NCBI GenBank assembly: GCA_905221605.1
Contig: CAJNDS010001591.1
Location: 308,040 to 372,039 of the forward strand
Direction: 5' to 3'
DNA from: Symbiodinium natans
Taxonomy: Eukaryota; Sar; Dinophyceae; Suessiales; Symbiodiniaceae
Length of the DNA stretch: 64,000 nucleotides
Below the pieces are notes generated by a model that was not told the DNA's origin, did not search any database, and saw only the letters and a program-made list of their open reading frames with translations. Shown here piece by piece: positions 41,736 through 53,800 of this stretch; the stretch's first letter is position 1; each line of letters begins with the position of its first letter. A program made the translations under genes and the position numbers.

Positions 41736-44700
41736 CTGCGCGGTCATGAGCATCTCCCTCGGATGTTTCAGCTTGGGCCCTTAGCTCCCTGCGAGAGCAT
41801 AGTAAAGACGTGGGATGATGACCAGGGTACTATCATCCCCTATTAAGGACAGTTACTAGAACGGGGAACATCCCAAGGCACCCTCAACCCTTAAACCCTA
41901 AACCCTAAACCCTTTTGGGTACCTCATCCCAAGGCTATTCGTGCGGAGTTTGGGATGTAGAAAGCACATGACTAAAAGGATGCTCTCTTGAGGGGAAAGG
42001 TCCCGGCCTAGGGTTCCATGGCAGTAGGGTTTTTAGGGTTTAGGGTTTAGGGTCTAGGGTTTAGGGTTTAGGGTTTCCATTGGGAGCAGTGTCTGAGCTC
42101 ACGGCTGAGGCCAGGAGGAAGCACTGCAGGACCAGATCGATCGAGTTGACCACCTGGTTTGCGGTTTAGCGTTAACAGGGTGTGGGGTTTTGGCTTTAGG
42201 GGTTTACCCTAAAACACCAAACCCTACACCTCATGTCTTCCTCCCGAGAGGCCATCTTCGACAAAGTGAAGGCGGCAACGCTGAGGCCAGATTCTCGCTC
42301 GCGCCAGAACACTGGCCGGTCGGTGCCTCGCAATGCTGCCAGATTTTTGGGGCCTGGGGTCTAGGGTTTAGGGGCTCGTCAGTATACATTAGCATCTATA
42401 TATATATATATATGTGTCTTGGTATACGTATCTGTATAATATATATATATATATGTATACGTATATATATATATAGACACGTATTCATAGACACGACGGC
42501 ATGGCTAGACCAGCCAAGCTTCTGAAAAGGTTCAGCGAAAAGACTGCGATCAGAAGGGCCAGGGTCGTGTGGAGATTCAGCACCGGCAGGGCCTCTCGGG
42601 TCCCAGGATTCAGCGCTCCACCCTAAACCCTAAACCCTAAACCCTAAACCCTAAACCCCATAATGTCAATCTGGCCGTTTTGCGGAAGGCTCTCGCCACT
42701 GTGAAGCACTCCTTCGAGCAATGTTCGCGGGCGCGCGCGCGCGTGTTTGCTGCTTTCCAGGGGCCCCCGGTTCTTCGTAGGGAATGAAGGAATTAGGGCC
42801 CTATTATATATGCCCGTTAAGGGATTGCATAGGGTTTAGGGTTTAGGGTTTAGGGTTTAGGGTTTAGGGTTTAGGGTTTAGGGTTTAGGGTTTAGGGTTT
42901 AGGGTTTAGGGTTTAGGGTTTAGGGTTTAGGGTTTAGGGTAGGGCCTGCCACTCGGCTTCCTTGACAACGAAGGCATCCATGGTGGCCATGATGGCTGAC
43001 GAGCCGGTAATAACTCCGAGGAAGATCGCCTCAGTAATGCAGGGGCCTGAATAGTTCGAATAGGATTTCGGGTTTAGGGTTTAGGGCTTTAGGGTTTAGG
43101 GCTACCCTTCGGGGTCTTTGCTTAGAATAGGCTTTTTTGGGGGTTGCTATACTATATTTATGAAGGAACCCTAAGGGCAGATTGTTAGGTAGAGCTATTC
43201 CGACCCCTCGAGCACGCGAGAACTCCGCGACCTCGGAAAGGTCTGATCTTCGCGGCCTCTGTGCGGTGACTTCTCTATAATTATGGGTCCCTTTTGCTGC
43301 TTCCTTGTAGGGGTCATATTAAAAATTATCATTTCTATTCCTTCTTGGGAACTTAAAAGGACGAACATGAAAAATGATAACCAAGGAGGACCCAGTTTGG
43401 GGCCCGTTTGGGGTCCTTCTTCTCAGGCGGCCTCTCTTAATTGAGGGCACCCAGAAAACGGGGCCGTGATTTTCAGAACTGACCATGTGCGCAGTGAGAG
43501 CTGCCATGAGAGCGCCAGGGCACTCGTTGCCAACTGCCTCGCCACCACTGGATGAAGCTGCGCTTCAACAACACGCGGAGCTGCCTGGCGCATGAGGGTT
43601 TAGGGTTTAGGGCTGCAGTTACTGCATTGGGAACCTTGCGGGGATGAGATGAGCCCTAACAGGGTTTCTGGTCCGTACACGAGGGGTTAGAGCAGTATAG
43701 TCTAGGGTATTTGACTCCAATTTGAGGGTTCATGTGGTCCCCAAGGTGTAACACTAAACTTTAAACCCTAAACCCTGGACCAAATCATATTCACTGGAGC
43801 GAAATTCTGCGCAGCTGAGCACCCCCCGCCCCACCCCCCCTAGCCTGCAAAAGCCAGGAGGCTGCATTTCTGCTGCAATGCGACGCAAGTTGTTGTACCT
43901 TGGATGGTTTTGGGGTTTAGGGTTTGGGGTTTAGGGTTTTAGAGTTTAGGGTTTAGGGTTCCATCCTGCTGAAGCCTTCTCAACTTGCTGGGCTCTGGGT
44001 GTCGGGAATTCTGGAACTAGGTATCCCTAAACCCTAAACCCTAAACCCTAAACCCTAAACCCTAAGGGTAAAATGGGAGCGATGTTGGGCGCCTCATATC
44101 GCCACATTTCCCAGGCTGGTAAGTCAACTTCATTGCCCGCCACCAGTCGGGCCCCGTAGCAGCGCAAAGTCACTTTGGGGGGTTTAGGGTTTAGGGTTTA
44201 GGGTTTAGGGTTTAGGGTTTAGGGTTCAGGTTTTAGGGTTTAGGGTCCATTTTAAAAGGGGATCCTGCTCTTTGGGAGTCTACATTAGGGGGTCCCTTGC
44301 TAGCGCAAACCCCCCCACTTGTTCTCACTGAGGGTGAAATCGGGAAGTAGGAGCCCCGAATCCCCCGAAAAAATGTCCTGGGTGTGAGTTGGTCGGGTAC
44401 CGATTTTTAGGGTTTAGGGTTTAATTAGGGTTTAGGACTAGGGTTTAGGGTTTAGGGTTTATAGGGTTTATAGGGTTTAGGGTTTAGGGTTTAGAGTACC
44501 AAGAACTCGTAAGACGAATCACGACAAACATCACAGCCTTGAGGAGTACAATACTGACTACACTGTGGGCCGCTCTCACAATGGCGGCGGCTGCTATAGT
44601 GTACACACCACAAACCCTAATTAATGTTTAGGGTTTAGGGTTTAGGGTTTGGGGTTTAGGGTTTAGGGTTTAGGGTTTAGGGTTTAGGGTTTAGGGTTTA

Positions 44701-44850
44701 GGGTTTAGGGTTTAGGGTTTAGGGTTTAGGGTTTAGGGTTTAGGGTGACTCCGAAATTCAAAGTGCAATTCAGGGAGAGAACATGCCCCTATCGCTGATC
44801 ACCAGACGGGTCCTTGCTGACAAGGGTGCTGAGAAGCGAAGCTCCGATTC
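41736..44850 (-). CDS. ABCG-type transporter membrane region; no nucleotide-binding domain seen
   Basis: Exons: 44803-44850 (ESELRFSAPLSART), about 44093-44172 (GARLVAGNEVDLPAWEMW), 43976-44010, 43845-43898 (YNNLRRIAAEMQPPGFC), 43524-43584 (QLRVLLKRSFIQWWRGSWQR), 42946-43029 (AIFLGVITGSSAIMATMDAF), 42523-42592 (LNLHTTLALLIAVFSLNLF), 42241-42326 (TDRPVFWRERESGLSVAAF), 42103-42153 (NSIDLVLQCFLLASA), 41736-41788. The run 'Q.RvLLkRsfiqWWR..wqr.iFLGv.tGss' and '.DRPVFWRE..sGLsv.A' is characteristic of the half-transporter ABCG membrane domain, which exports lipids or other hydrophobic compounds. Phases agree from 43976 to 42103. A weak LRFSA resembles the segment after Walker A in ABCG proteins, but no Walker A, signature or Walker B was found before a plus-strand gene begins at 45.4 kb. 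The gene is 5'-truncated, unusual, or incompletely resolved. Confidence 0.75.
42830..42940. repeat. Interstitial telomeric array (TTTAGGG)n
   Basis: About 15 units just left of transporter exon 42946-43029, an orientation opposite to the usual pattern. Confidence 0.97.
44625..44745. repeat. Interstitial telomeric array (TTTAGGG)n
   Basis: About 17 units left of transporter exon 44803-44850. Confidence 0.97.
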
Positions 44851-45422
44851 CTGCGCGGCTCTTTTTGTTTGCAGCCAGCGGCGGCATTTTTCAGAGTGTT
44901 GCCACTACCACCAGTATGACCACGATTGCCATTCATGAAGCCCCCTAAACCCTAAACCCTAAACCCTAAACCCTAAACCCTAAAACCCTAACCCTAAACC
45001 CTAAACCCTAAAACCCTAAAACCCTAAAGCCCTAAACCCTAAAACCCTAAACCCTAAACCCTATGATCCATGGCAAAGCTACTTCCCGATGTGGTGACTT
45101 TGCTGCCGCCTCCGCACTCCCTTCGTCTGCTTGGTCTCGTTGGTGGCACCTCGGCTCGGCAGCCCTGATGGATTCTACCCTGCCTTAAGTACCCAAGTTT
45201 AGGGTTTAGGGTTTACAGTTTAGGGTTAGGGTCTAGCATTTAGGGTTTGGGGTTCAGGGCAGAACCTACCTTTTTTCGCAGGCATTATGAAGCCCCTGAC
45301 TTTTTTTTCGGGAACCTGCAATGGCTTTGGGTTCTTAAGGTATGTTTCCAAGGGTCCTACCATGACTAGGTTACTAGAACCCTTAAGGACACAATGATTC
45401 GGTCCGAGCGACTGCTTTCCAG

Positions 45423-47027
45423 ATGTCCTACTTCGATGACCGCCTCAAGCTGCGCACCTCGCGAGGGAGAGGCAGACTGGGCTTCGGCAAGCACAACGCA
45501 GACATGGCGGCTTGGGGTTTTATGGGGTTTAGGGTTTAGGGTTTAGGGTTGAACAACGCAGATATGGCGGCGTAGGGTTTAGGGTTTACAGGGCTTGTAG
45601 GGTTTGGAGGGCTTTTAAGGTTTATAGCGTTTTTAGGGCTTTGGGGGGGGGGGGGGGGGGGGGGAGGGGGCCGGAGGATCCAATCATTGTCCCGATGAGA
45701 GCACCTGTCTCGTTGGCCTCAGGAAGGTCGGGCATGCAGGCATCCTGGCAGCAGAGCGTTTTAGGGTTTAGGGTTTAGGGTTTAGGGTTTCGGGGTTTCG
45801 GGGTTTAGGGTTTTCAGGCCATGTGCTCTTCAGTTCCCTGCGGCCAGGATTGTCTGAACACAAGCATGCGACTAGGACCGCTTGACGTAAACCAATGTTG
45901 GAGGACGGCCTATAGGGACTTAACCCAAGGGCCACGAATTTAATCCGACTATTTCAAGGCGGTCATTGGTAATTATGGCAGAAAAAACAACTATCTCTTC
46001 TTTTTCTTCCCAGAGGGCTTGAGGGGTTCGTCTGTCTCTCGATCTCCCTCTCTCTCTCTCGCTCTCCCTCTCTCTTGCTTTTTGCTTCCTTGCTGCCTTG
46101 CTTCTTTGTTTCGTTCTTTCTTCGGCTTGAGGAAGACCCCGCGCCAGGGCGCGCTCCGGTCTCGCGTTCTCTGGAACCTGTTCGCCCCGCGAAGGAGCTC
46201 TCTCTCTCTCTCTCTCTCGCGCTCGCTCTGTCTTTAGGAGTGCCGGAAACACCCCATTGACGCTCAATCCATGCGGGCGCAGGGCCGGGGCAACGATTCC
46301 TTGGGCACCAAAATGAACCCTAAAAGGGCGTATGGCTCATACACCACACCTCCATAGGACTTGTAGCAGTCTAGGGGTATATGACACCGAACTCTAAACC
46401 CTAAACCCTAAACCCTAAACCCTAAACCGAAACCCTAAACCCTAAACCCTAAACCCTAAACCCTAAACCCTAAACCCTAAACCCTAAACCCTAAACCCTA
46501 AACCCTAAACCCTAAACCCAGGTTTCAAGCAGGCCTTGCCACCCACAGCGCCCACGCGACCCAAGAGCGTGGAGGGGCTCGCATCGCTGGCATTCGAGGA
46601 AGCCTTGGTTTAGGGTTTAGGGTTTAGGGTTTTGGGATGTTCCCCCCTTATACGAACAGTCCTTAGTAGGCATTCTAATATTCTAATAGTGGGGGGGGTT
46701 CTAGAATCCCTTTTACTGTTCAGCTTTGCTCAACTTCAGCGTTTCCGCATCGCATGACATGGTGGCAGTCCCGAAGCTGGGGCATCTTGACGGTGTTCAA
46801 CTCTGGCAGAACTTGAAGAGAGATGACTCATGCGTTGCGTTGCAACAGGACACGGGCGACCGACTCAGGCTGCCCTAAACCCTAAGCCCTAAACCCTAAA
46901 CCCGAAACCCTAAACCCTCTAAGGCTCTAGTTTGTATACTCTGAGGGACCTTCGAGCTGATCCCACCTTTGCGATGGTCGCGACTCCGGATCAGGATTTC
47001 CAACGGCGACGAGTCCTGCCCAGATGA
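45423..47027 (+). CDS. Small multi-exon protein of unknown family
   Basis: Plus-strand exons: 45423-45471 (ATG directly after CAG; MSYFDDRLKLRTSRGR), 46522-46607 (KQALPPTAPTRPKSVEGLAS), a segment from about 46705 to 46868 (DMVAVPKLGHLDGVQLWQNL), and 46946-47027 (DLRADPTFAMVATPDQDF) ending at TGA or spliced at 47005. The first join uses a GC donor and an AG|GT acceptor in matching phase 1. The exon 46522-46607 ends in a telomeric GTTTAGGG donor (46608) and is preceded by about 18 CCCTAAA copies. The last join (46868 to 46946) is phase 2 on both sides. Opposite-strand frames in the third and fourth exons are broken by stops, which supports this strand. No domain recognised. Confidence 0.6.
45800..46290. 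other. CT-rich microsatellite intron
   Basis: (CT)n tracts at 46030-46085 and 46196-46230 inside the first intron of the plus gene. Frames through it encode low-complexity Arg/Glu or Ser/Leu strings and are rejected as genes. Confidence 0.6.
46391..46518. repeat. Interstitial telomeric array (CCCTAAA)n
   Basis: About 18 units directly before plus-strand exon 46522-46607, forming the 3' end of its upstream intron. Confidence 0.97.
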
Positions 47028-47479
47028 GGGCGCTCGGGAGTGAAGAGCAATCTGAAGCAGAGCAGGGTTTAGGGTTTAGGGTTTAGGGTTTAGGGTTTAG
47101 GGTTTAGGGTTTGGGGTTTGGGGTTTGGGGTTTGGGGTTTGGGGTTTGGGGTTTGGGGTTTGGGGTTTTAGGTTTTAGGGTTTGGGGTTTTAGGGTTTAG
47201 GGTTTTAGGGTTTTAGGGTTTAGGGGTTTAGGGTTTAAACGGGCTTTATTTCTCTGCGACATATCAACTCGTGCCACAGCCGCTCTGCACTCACGACCTG
47301 CAATCAATGCCAGGTGCAGCGCACCAGCATGACAAACAACTGGCTGGTTCTTGGGAATGAGGTACCCTATATAATTTATAATCCCTTGGAGGGTACATCT
47401 AGGATACCTCATTCCCTCATTCCCTACTAAGAACCAGGGGGACAAAATATGGGTGGGTTTCCGAGAATGAGGTACCTTC

Positions 47480-47600
47480 TTGGGGGGGGGAAAGGGGGGG
47501 GGGAGGGGGGGGGGGGGGAGGGGGGGGGGGGGAGGGGAGGGGGGGGGTAGGGGGGGGGGGAGGGGGGGGGGGAGGGGGGGGGAGGAGGGGGGGGGAGGGT
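47480..47600. repeat. Poly-G tract inside a family B element
   Basis: About 110 bases of almost pure G with scattered A. Similar runs: 4228-4276, 7011-7030, 15402-15429, 22081-22105, 45644-45664, 51212-51306 (C). Lengths are likely unreliable in any assembly. Confidence 0.9.
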
Positions 47601-47736
47601 CCCTTCCTTAAAAGGATTAGAGTATTTTTGGGGGGGATAAGAGGGACACCCCCTAATTTTCGGAAATCACCATGGAAACAAGACAAAATGGAACCCTAAA
47701 CCCTAAACCCTCAACCCTAAACCCTAAAACGCTCAC

Positions 47737-48128
47737 CCTTGCCTTCTGCAGCTCCTCTGTCATGGCATCCGAGCCGATCATCACTTGATTCACCTGTTGC
47801 CATATGCAAGAAGTAGGGTTTAGGGTTTAGGGCTCCTTTTGTGGGCAAGAGCCGAGCTTTCGGGGACTTCAACCAGGCATCCAAAGTTCAACATTAAGAG
47901 TTATCGGGAAAATCCGACTGAATAACCTGGCACCAGCTTAAAAACCCAGAACATAAATTGTTGCAGGCTATTAGTATGAAACCAATCTTAAGTAACCTAC
48001 AAAAAGTGTAGATTTAGGGGTTCTTCAGGCAAGTCCTAAAAAAAAACAGCGTGTTGCATTGGCGGCATGGCCGGAAGCTTTAGTAAGTGGGCTTTCGTGT
48101 TGGCTCCGCATAATCGGAAGGCACGAGC
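47737..48128 (-). CDS. Two further minus-strand coding segments
   Basis: 47737-47793 reads VNQVMIGSDAMTEELQKAR between an AACAG|GTG acceptor and a GT donor, strongly helix-like. About 48050-48128 reads ARAFRLCGANTKAHLLKLP after an AAGAG|GCT acceptor. They follow the presumed stop at 48209, so they belong either to the 48.2-50.7 kb gene (if that stop is spliced out) or to a separate short gene converging on the plus gene that ends near 47.03 kb. A segment at 47230-47330 has open frames on both strands and is not assigned. Confidence 0.4.
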
Positions 48129-48208
48129 CTCTTGGGCGATATGTCAGAGACCCTATTTAGGGTTTAGGGTTTAGGGTTTAGGGCTTAGGGCTTAGGGTTT
48201 AGACCCTC

Positions 48209-50689
48209 TTAGCTGCACTCAGTGGAGTGTCGCTCCAAAGCCCCTATGATATCGACAAACTCAGAACAGAAGAGCCAAACCGCACCCAATAGTTGTCAGA
48301 AATCTCTGTGGCTAGACCCAAGAGGAACCTGGAAAGAAACACGGTGCCCTTACTGGCTTAAGGGGGCGTGCAAAAAAAACTAAACCCTAGAACAAAAGGG
48401 GAATAGGGGCCCCTCTGAGTCGTATCCTAGTGGGTGATGTGAAACCGGCAAATGGCAGACCCTTCATTTCCAGGCTTTCCATTGTAGGCATGGTGCTTGA
48501 ACGATGAAGTCGTGCTTCTTGATTTGCCTCAGCTGATCCGTGCGCGCATGCGGGCCCCGCGTCTGCAACACAGCCGCCCCGAGATATTGAGCTATGTAAC
48601 CCTAAACCCCGTTTCCTGGGTTAAAACCCTATATAAACCCGAAACCCTGATGACGACATTATGTAACCCTAAACCCCATTTACTGTGCTACAACCCTAAA
48701 CCCAAACCCTAGTGACGATGTTATGTACCACTAAAAGCCATTCACTGGTTTAAAACCCTAAGCCCGACTTATACCCTACTGATCACACTATGTAGCCCGA
48801 GACTTATGTAACCTAAACCCCATTTTCTGGGTTAAGGCTCTGGGAATATAGGATTATAGGGTTTTTAAGGGACGGGGGTTCGGACCTTAACCCTAAACCC
48901 TAAACCCCATAAACCCTAAACCCTATAAACCCTAAACCCTATAAACCCTAAACCCTATAAACCCTAAACCCTAGAAAAGCTTCCCCTTAAGAACCCTATA
49001 ATGCTATGTCGCCTGCCTGCTGCGACCTGCGCCTACCTGCGCTTCTAGGAATGCCAAGCTGCAGGGATGGCATAGCATTGTTCCAGTCCTTACGGCCAAA
49101 CTAGGTTTGGGGTTTAGGGTTTGGGGTTTAGGGTTTAGGGTTTAGGGTTTTAGGATACCTAAAACCAAATCCACCCCCTCCCCCCCCCCCCCCCTTCGAT
49201 GGTCGCAGAAATCCCGTCCTTGACTCGTCCGTCGCCAACCTCGCGTATCTTCAAGGTCAGGCCGTCCTGCCCGGCTCATGTTTGGGTTGCTCAAGTTTAT
49301 GCAACACGATGGGCCCTTTTAGGATCCCTTTTTTAGTATATTCCTTGTAGTCTAGGGTATCACAAGGGCTCTGAAGATCAAACCCCCTTATGGGTGGATG
49401 TCTGCAGCTACCTAAACCTTAAACCCTAAACCCTAAACCCTGAGGCAGAGAGTCCTCGGTTGTAGTGATCATCCCATGCGGCCGCCCAGGCGGCAGAAGC
49501 ACACGAAATTCCTGCCAGCTGGCAAACCACCGCCCCCCGCGCGAGATAGTTTTGGACTGTTCCTCTGCGATGCTTATTTGGAATTACAACATTGAGGCAG
49601 AACATGCTTTATCTTCCCTAAACCCCTACAAACCCTAAACCCTGAAACCCTAAAACCCTAAACCCTAAACCCGAACTCCCAATGAGGCCAGAGTAGAGCT
49701 GATCGCAAAAACCCCAAACCCCCTAAACCCTAAACCCTAAACCGTAAACCCTAAACCCTACACCCTAAACCCTAAACCCTAAACCCCTAACCCTAAACCT
49801 AAACCCTAAACCCTAAACCCTAAACCCTAAACCCCTAACCCTAAACCCTGAACCCTAAACCCTAAACCCTAAACCCTAAACCCTACAAAGCCGCGCCTTC
49901 GGCCGCTGTCCTGCTTTGGAAGATGCCATGCTCTCCAGACTGCCCACTGCTGGCCTCCAGCTTTGATTTAGGGTTTAGGGTTTAGGGTTTAGGGTTTAGG
50001 GTTTAGGGTTTAGGGTTTAGGGTTTAGGGTTTAGGGTTTAGGGTTTAGGGTTTAGGGTTTAGGGTTTAGGGTTTAGGGTTTCGGGTTTACAGTAGGGTTT
50101 GGGGTTTAGGGTTGCGGGTTTGGGGCTTGGGGCTTAGGGTTTAGGACTTCGGGCTTCGGCTTAGGGTTTAGGATCTAGGGTTTAGGGATGCCCGGAGCCC
50201 TCTACAAACTCTTTATGGGCCAAATGCCCCCGAAAAGGGTTTGTAGTTCACATACCTTAATGGGAATCAGAGTAGTATAGGGTATATGACTCCCAATTTG
50301 GGGGGGGGGGGGGGGGGTTCTTGATCCGCAGGGAATGCATCTGAGTGAGGCAGCTGAATCAAAGCATCCTTCATACGGTCACTCTACCCTAAACCCTAAG
50401 CCCTAGACCCTAAACCCTAAACCCTTAAATACGGCCCCTTCTGGGGTCCTTATTCTAGGCCACCCCAACATTTGGGGTACCCCAAACAAAGGTTGAGGGT
50501 TTCTGACCATTCATAAACACGCTTCATTGCATAAGCCCTACAAAACCCTAAACCCTACACCCTAAACCCTTTTTGCTGACTGAGTGAGGCACAGAGACAA
50601 GAATCCACCGCTTGAAGGTACCGTGGATAATGACGGCTTGCTGCTGGTCGCTGCCTGGCATCAAGCACCACTCTCAGATCAGATTCCAT
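48209..50689 (-). CDS. Multi-exon protein of unknown family
   Basis: Start exon 50568-50689 (MESDLRVVLDARQRPAAS, then HYPRYLQAVDSCLCASL) has its ATG a few bases after a CAG and ends at a telomeric GTTTAGG donor in phase 2. It joins 49897-49954 (AVGSLESMASSKAGQRPK), 49455-49511 (EFRVLLPPGRPHGMITTTE), about 49194-49266 (DGLTLKIREVGDGRVKDG), 49037-49088 (LCHPCSLAFLEAQ), 48528-48562 and possibly a terminal exon 48209-48259 (FVDIIGALERHSTECS, TAA). The first four joins are phase-consistent with GT, GC and GA donors and AG|G acceptors. I recognise no family. The terminal exon does not match the phase left by 48528-48562, so an exon may be missing. Confidence 0.6.
49728..49886. repeat. Interstitial telomeric array (CCCTAAA)n
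   Basis: About 22 units with variants left of exon 49897-49954; 49966-50085 on its right carries TTTAGGG, giving the end-type orientation. Confidence 0.97.
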
Positions 50690-50699
50690 GCGCCCTGCG

Positions 50700-50785
50700 C
50701 CCTAAACCCTAAACCCTAAACCCTAAACCCTAAACCCTAAACCCTAAACCCTAAACCCTAAACCCTAAACCCTAAACCCTAAACC
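50700..50785. repeat. Telomeric array between divergent genes
   Basis: About 12 CCCTAAA copies between the minus start codon at 50689 and the plus-strand segment at 50874; it occupies the presumed divergent promoter interval. Confidence 0.95.
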
Positions 50786-50873
50786 CAAGCCCCTATATCC
50801 TAAACCCGGGCGGCATCAAACATCGAAGCGCAAAAGCCCTCTAATGCCATCACAGATTTTTTGTCTTCCCAAG

Positions 50874-53800
50874 GCCTCATCATAGTGGCGGCGCTCCTCA
50901 CAGAAAGTTCAGCTCTACACATCAGCCTGCACGACAATCCACATCTCCAGCCGTTTGCTCATGAAGCAATTGGTGTCTTGGCATTTCGGGGGGGGGGGGG
51001 GGCGCATCCTCATTCTCATCCACCAAAGATAGCGAACGGATGCTGCGTCAGGATGCTGGAGCCCTTCTCAGTTTTTTGCAGATCTACTGTGCGAGTAACA
51101 CTGACAGATTCGCCTCGGCTTCCTGCCGAGAAGCGTCTGGAATAAGCAGACCCGGATCGGGCCTCCTTCCCCCTAACCCAACCCTTCCCCCCATGCAAAA
51201 TTTTGTGACGCACCCCCCCCCCCACCCCCCCACCCCCCCCCCCCCACCCCCCCCCCCCCCCCCCCCCCACCCCCCCCCCCCCCCCCCCCCCCCCCAACCC
51301 CCCCCCACCCCTTTAACCCCGCTGCCCCTTCCTCCCCGTTTTTTGCGAAACCCTCTTTCCTCCTTTCCTGTCCTGCGGCCGGCCCGGCTGCCGAGGCGGC
51401 ACGCGCAAGCGTTTACAATTAACATAGAAAATTACGACTGCGTCATGTTTGGAACATGCCGGGAGGGATTTTTTTTTACAGAGATCGGCCGAATCAAAAC
51501 TCTGGCTTCGACTTGCATGCCCAAAAAGGCCCTACATCTTAAACCCTAGATGAACTTAAGCCCTAAAGAGGCCCCAAACCGAAAAAGGCCTTAAACCCCA
51601 AACCCTAAAGGTTTCCGATAGTAGGGGTTACCTTATTGATGTCCTTGTTTCAAGGGGATCCTAAGAGGGATCCCTAATTTTCGTGAAACCCCCCAAATCC
51701 CAAAGGTGCCCCCTAGCGTCTTCCGCAATCCCTAAACCCTAAACCCTAAACCCTAAACCCTAAACCCTAAACCCTAAACCCTAAACCCTAAACCCTCCTC
51801 CAGAACTCCGACCGCATCGTCGTCGTGGACGTCTTCGGCATCTCCCGAGGATGCCTGAGACGTAGGGGTTTAGGGCTTAGGGTTTAGGGTTTAGGGGTTT
51901 AGGGTTTAGGGTTTAGAGGTGTTTAGGGTTTAGGGTTAGGGTTTAGGGTTGAGGGTTTTTAGGGTTTTTTAGGTTTTTAGGGTTGTAGGGTTGGTAGGGT
52001 TTGTAGGGTTTGTAGGGTTTAGGGTTTGTAGGGTTTAGGGTTTGTAGGGTTTCGGGTTTGTAGGGTTTAGGGTTTGTAGGGTTTAGAGGGTAGAGGGTTT
52101 AGGAGTTAGATGTGTAGAGGGTGTAGAGGGTGTAGAGGGTGTAGAGGGTGTAGAGGGTGTAGAGGGTGTAGAGGGTGTAGAGGGTAGGGTCTGTAGGGTC
52201 TATAGGGTCTAAAGTGTCTGTAAGGATTCAAGACTACCTTGAGATCGGCTGTAAGAGTTTATGCAAGGGTTTAGGGTTTAGGGTTTAGGGTTTAGGGTTT
52301 AGGGTTTAGGGTTTAGGGTTTAGGGTTTTGGTTTCGGTCCAAAAGGTGCCATGAAAGTGCAAACTGCGCAGCTGGGTCGGCCCCTGACTGAATCCCCTCC
52401 GAAGTTTTTCCCGAGTATGACCCTTCTACACACTCAATCTACTATTTCCTTGAGAACCACCGGAAATACTATATTGCACTGATACGGAAGAGTCTTTCTC
52501 CATTCTTGGTCTTAGAATTCTAACGAAATCTTTTCTTCTCGACCCATCACCCTTGTCCCACTCCAGAGTGTCCCCACAGAGGCCGTGGAGTGCCCGACCC
52601 CAGAGTATCCAACCCAGCATATCCCACCGGATCCCTGGAGTACCCACCCATAACCCTAAACCCTAAACCCTAAACCCTAAACCCTAAACCCTAAACCCTA
52701 AACCCTAAACCCTAGAGTATTCCGAGAGAACCCCAGAGTATCCCAGAATCGCCGGAGTGCCCAGCCCCAGAGTATATCGACAGAGTCCTTGCAGTGCCCA
52801 ATGCCCGACTTAGGGTTTAGGGTTTAGGGTTTAGGGTTTAGGGTTTAGGGTTTAGGGCTTAGGGTTTAGGGTTTAGGGTTTAGGGTTGAGGTATCCACGG
52901 AGAGCCTCTGGAGTGCTAAAAACCCAGAGTATCCAGACCATTCCTGTGATGCCCAGGTTGTCCCCCGAGTGTCCCTGGAGTGCCCAACCCCAGTGTGAAC
53001 TCGCAAATTCCCTTGCTGCAGGGTGGGGATGTTCGAAGCATGTTTTTCTTGGGGGGTGGGGGGGAGGGGGGGGTTCTTAGGCAAGCAGTGGTTCAATTCG
53101 GGAAATGGCAAAAAACAGGAGAGAAATGCCCAAGCCCTCAGCCCCAAAACCCTAACCCCTAGTTGCAAGATCATGGCGCTGCCCGTCAGCCTGACCATGA
53201 TTTAGGAAGAGTCAGCCCAGGCTTCGGAAGTGAGCAGAAAGAAGCCCCCCCCCAAGCCCTAAAGGCCCCAAACCGCGATACTAGATAGATGGTCAGAGAG
53301 TATCACGTAAACTTTGACATAAGCATATAATATAATATAAGATAAGATAATACAATCTAGTATAAAAAAGCAAGATACTATACTATACTATAATATAATA
53401 GAAGATAATATAACATAATATAATCATATAACAAATGATGCAGTGATCGGGCGCCTGTGGTGCGCTGGAGCCGAAGCGGTGGCCGTTTGCTGGTGGCAGG
53501 CGCAGGGCTGCTGGAAAGGCCTGGTTTTCGAGTTCGGGCTTAGAGTTTAGAGTTTAGGGTTTAGGGTTTAGGGTTTAGGTTTCATCATGGGTTTCCCTAT
53601 TACCCTCTAGTACTACCCCCCTTAGGTTCCCCCCTTAAATTACCTCAATTAAGCTTAATTATCCCTACATGTGTGTAGGGTTTGTGGGCTGAGGGCTGCT
53701 CTAAGCCGCCAGATGCTGTAGTGGCTGATCTTCGATGCGACTCGTGCTTCTAAAACGCGACTCGTGCTTCTCAACCTCCCCCCCATTCAGGGTTAAGGGT

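Noticed and set aside
42660-42760. Minus segment reading CFTVARAFRKTARL as a transporter exon
   Set aside because: The flanking exons 42946-43029 and 42523-42592 join directly in phase and match ABCG order without it.
45920-46267. 115-codon minus frame of Arg/Glu repeats
   Set aside because: Produced by (CT)n microsatellites within a presumed intron.
47197-47445. Minus frame with ankyrin-like GALHLALIAG
   Set aside because: The segment at 47.23-47.33 kb is open on both strands, runs through a family C element, and only a few residues fit the ankyrin pattern.
51016-51549. Frames rich in Pro or Gly through 51.2-51.3 kb
   Set aside because: Created by a long C/G homopolymer; only the short flanking segment at 51082-51139 is kept as a possible exon.
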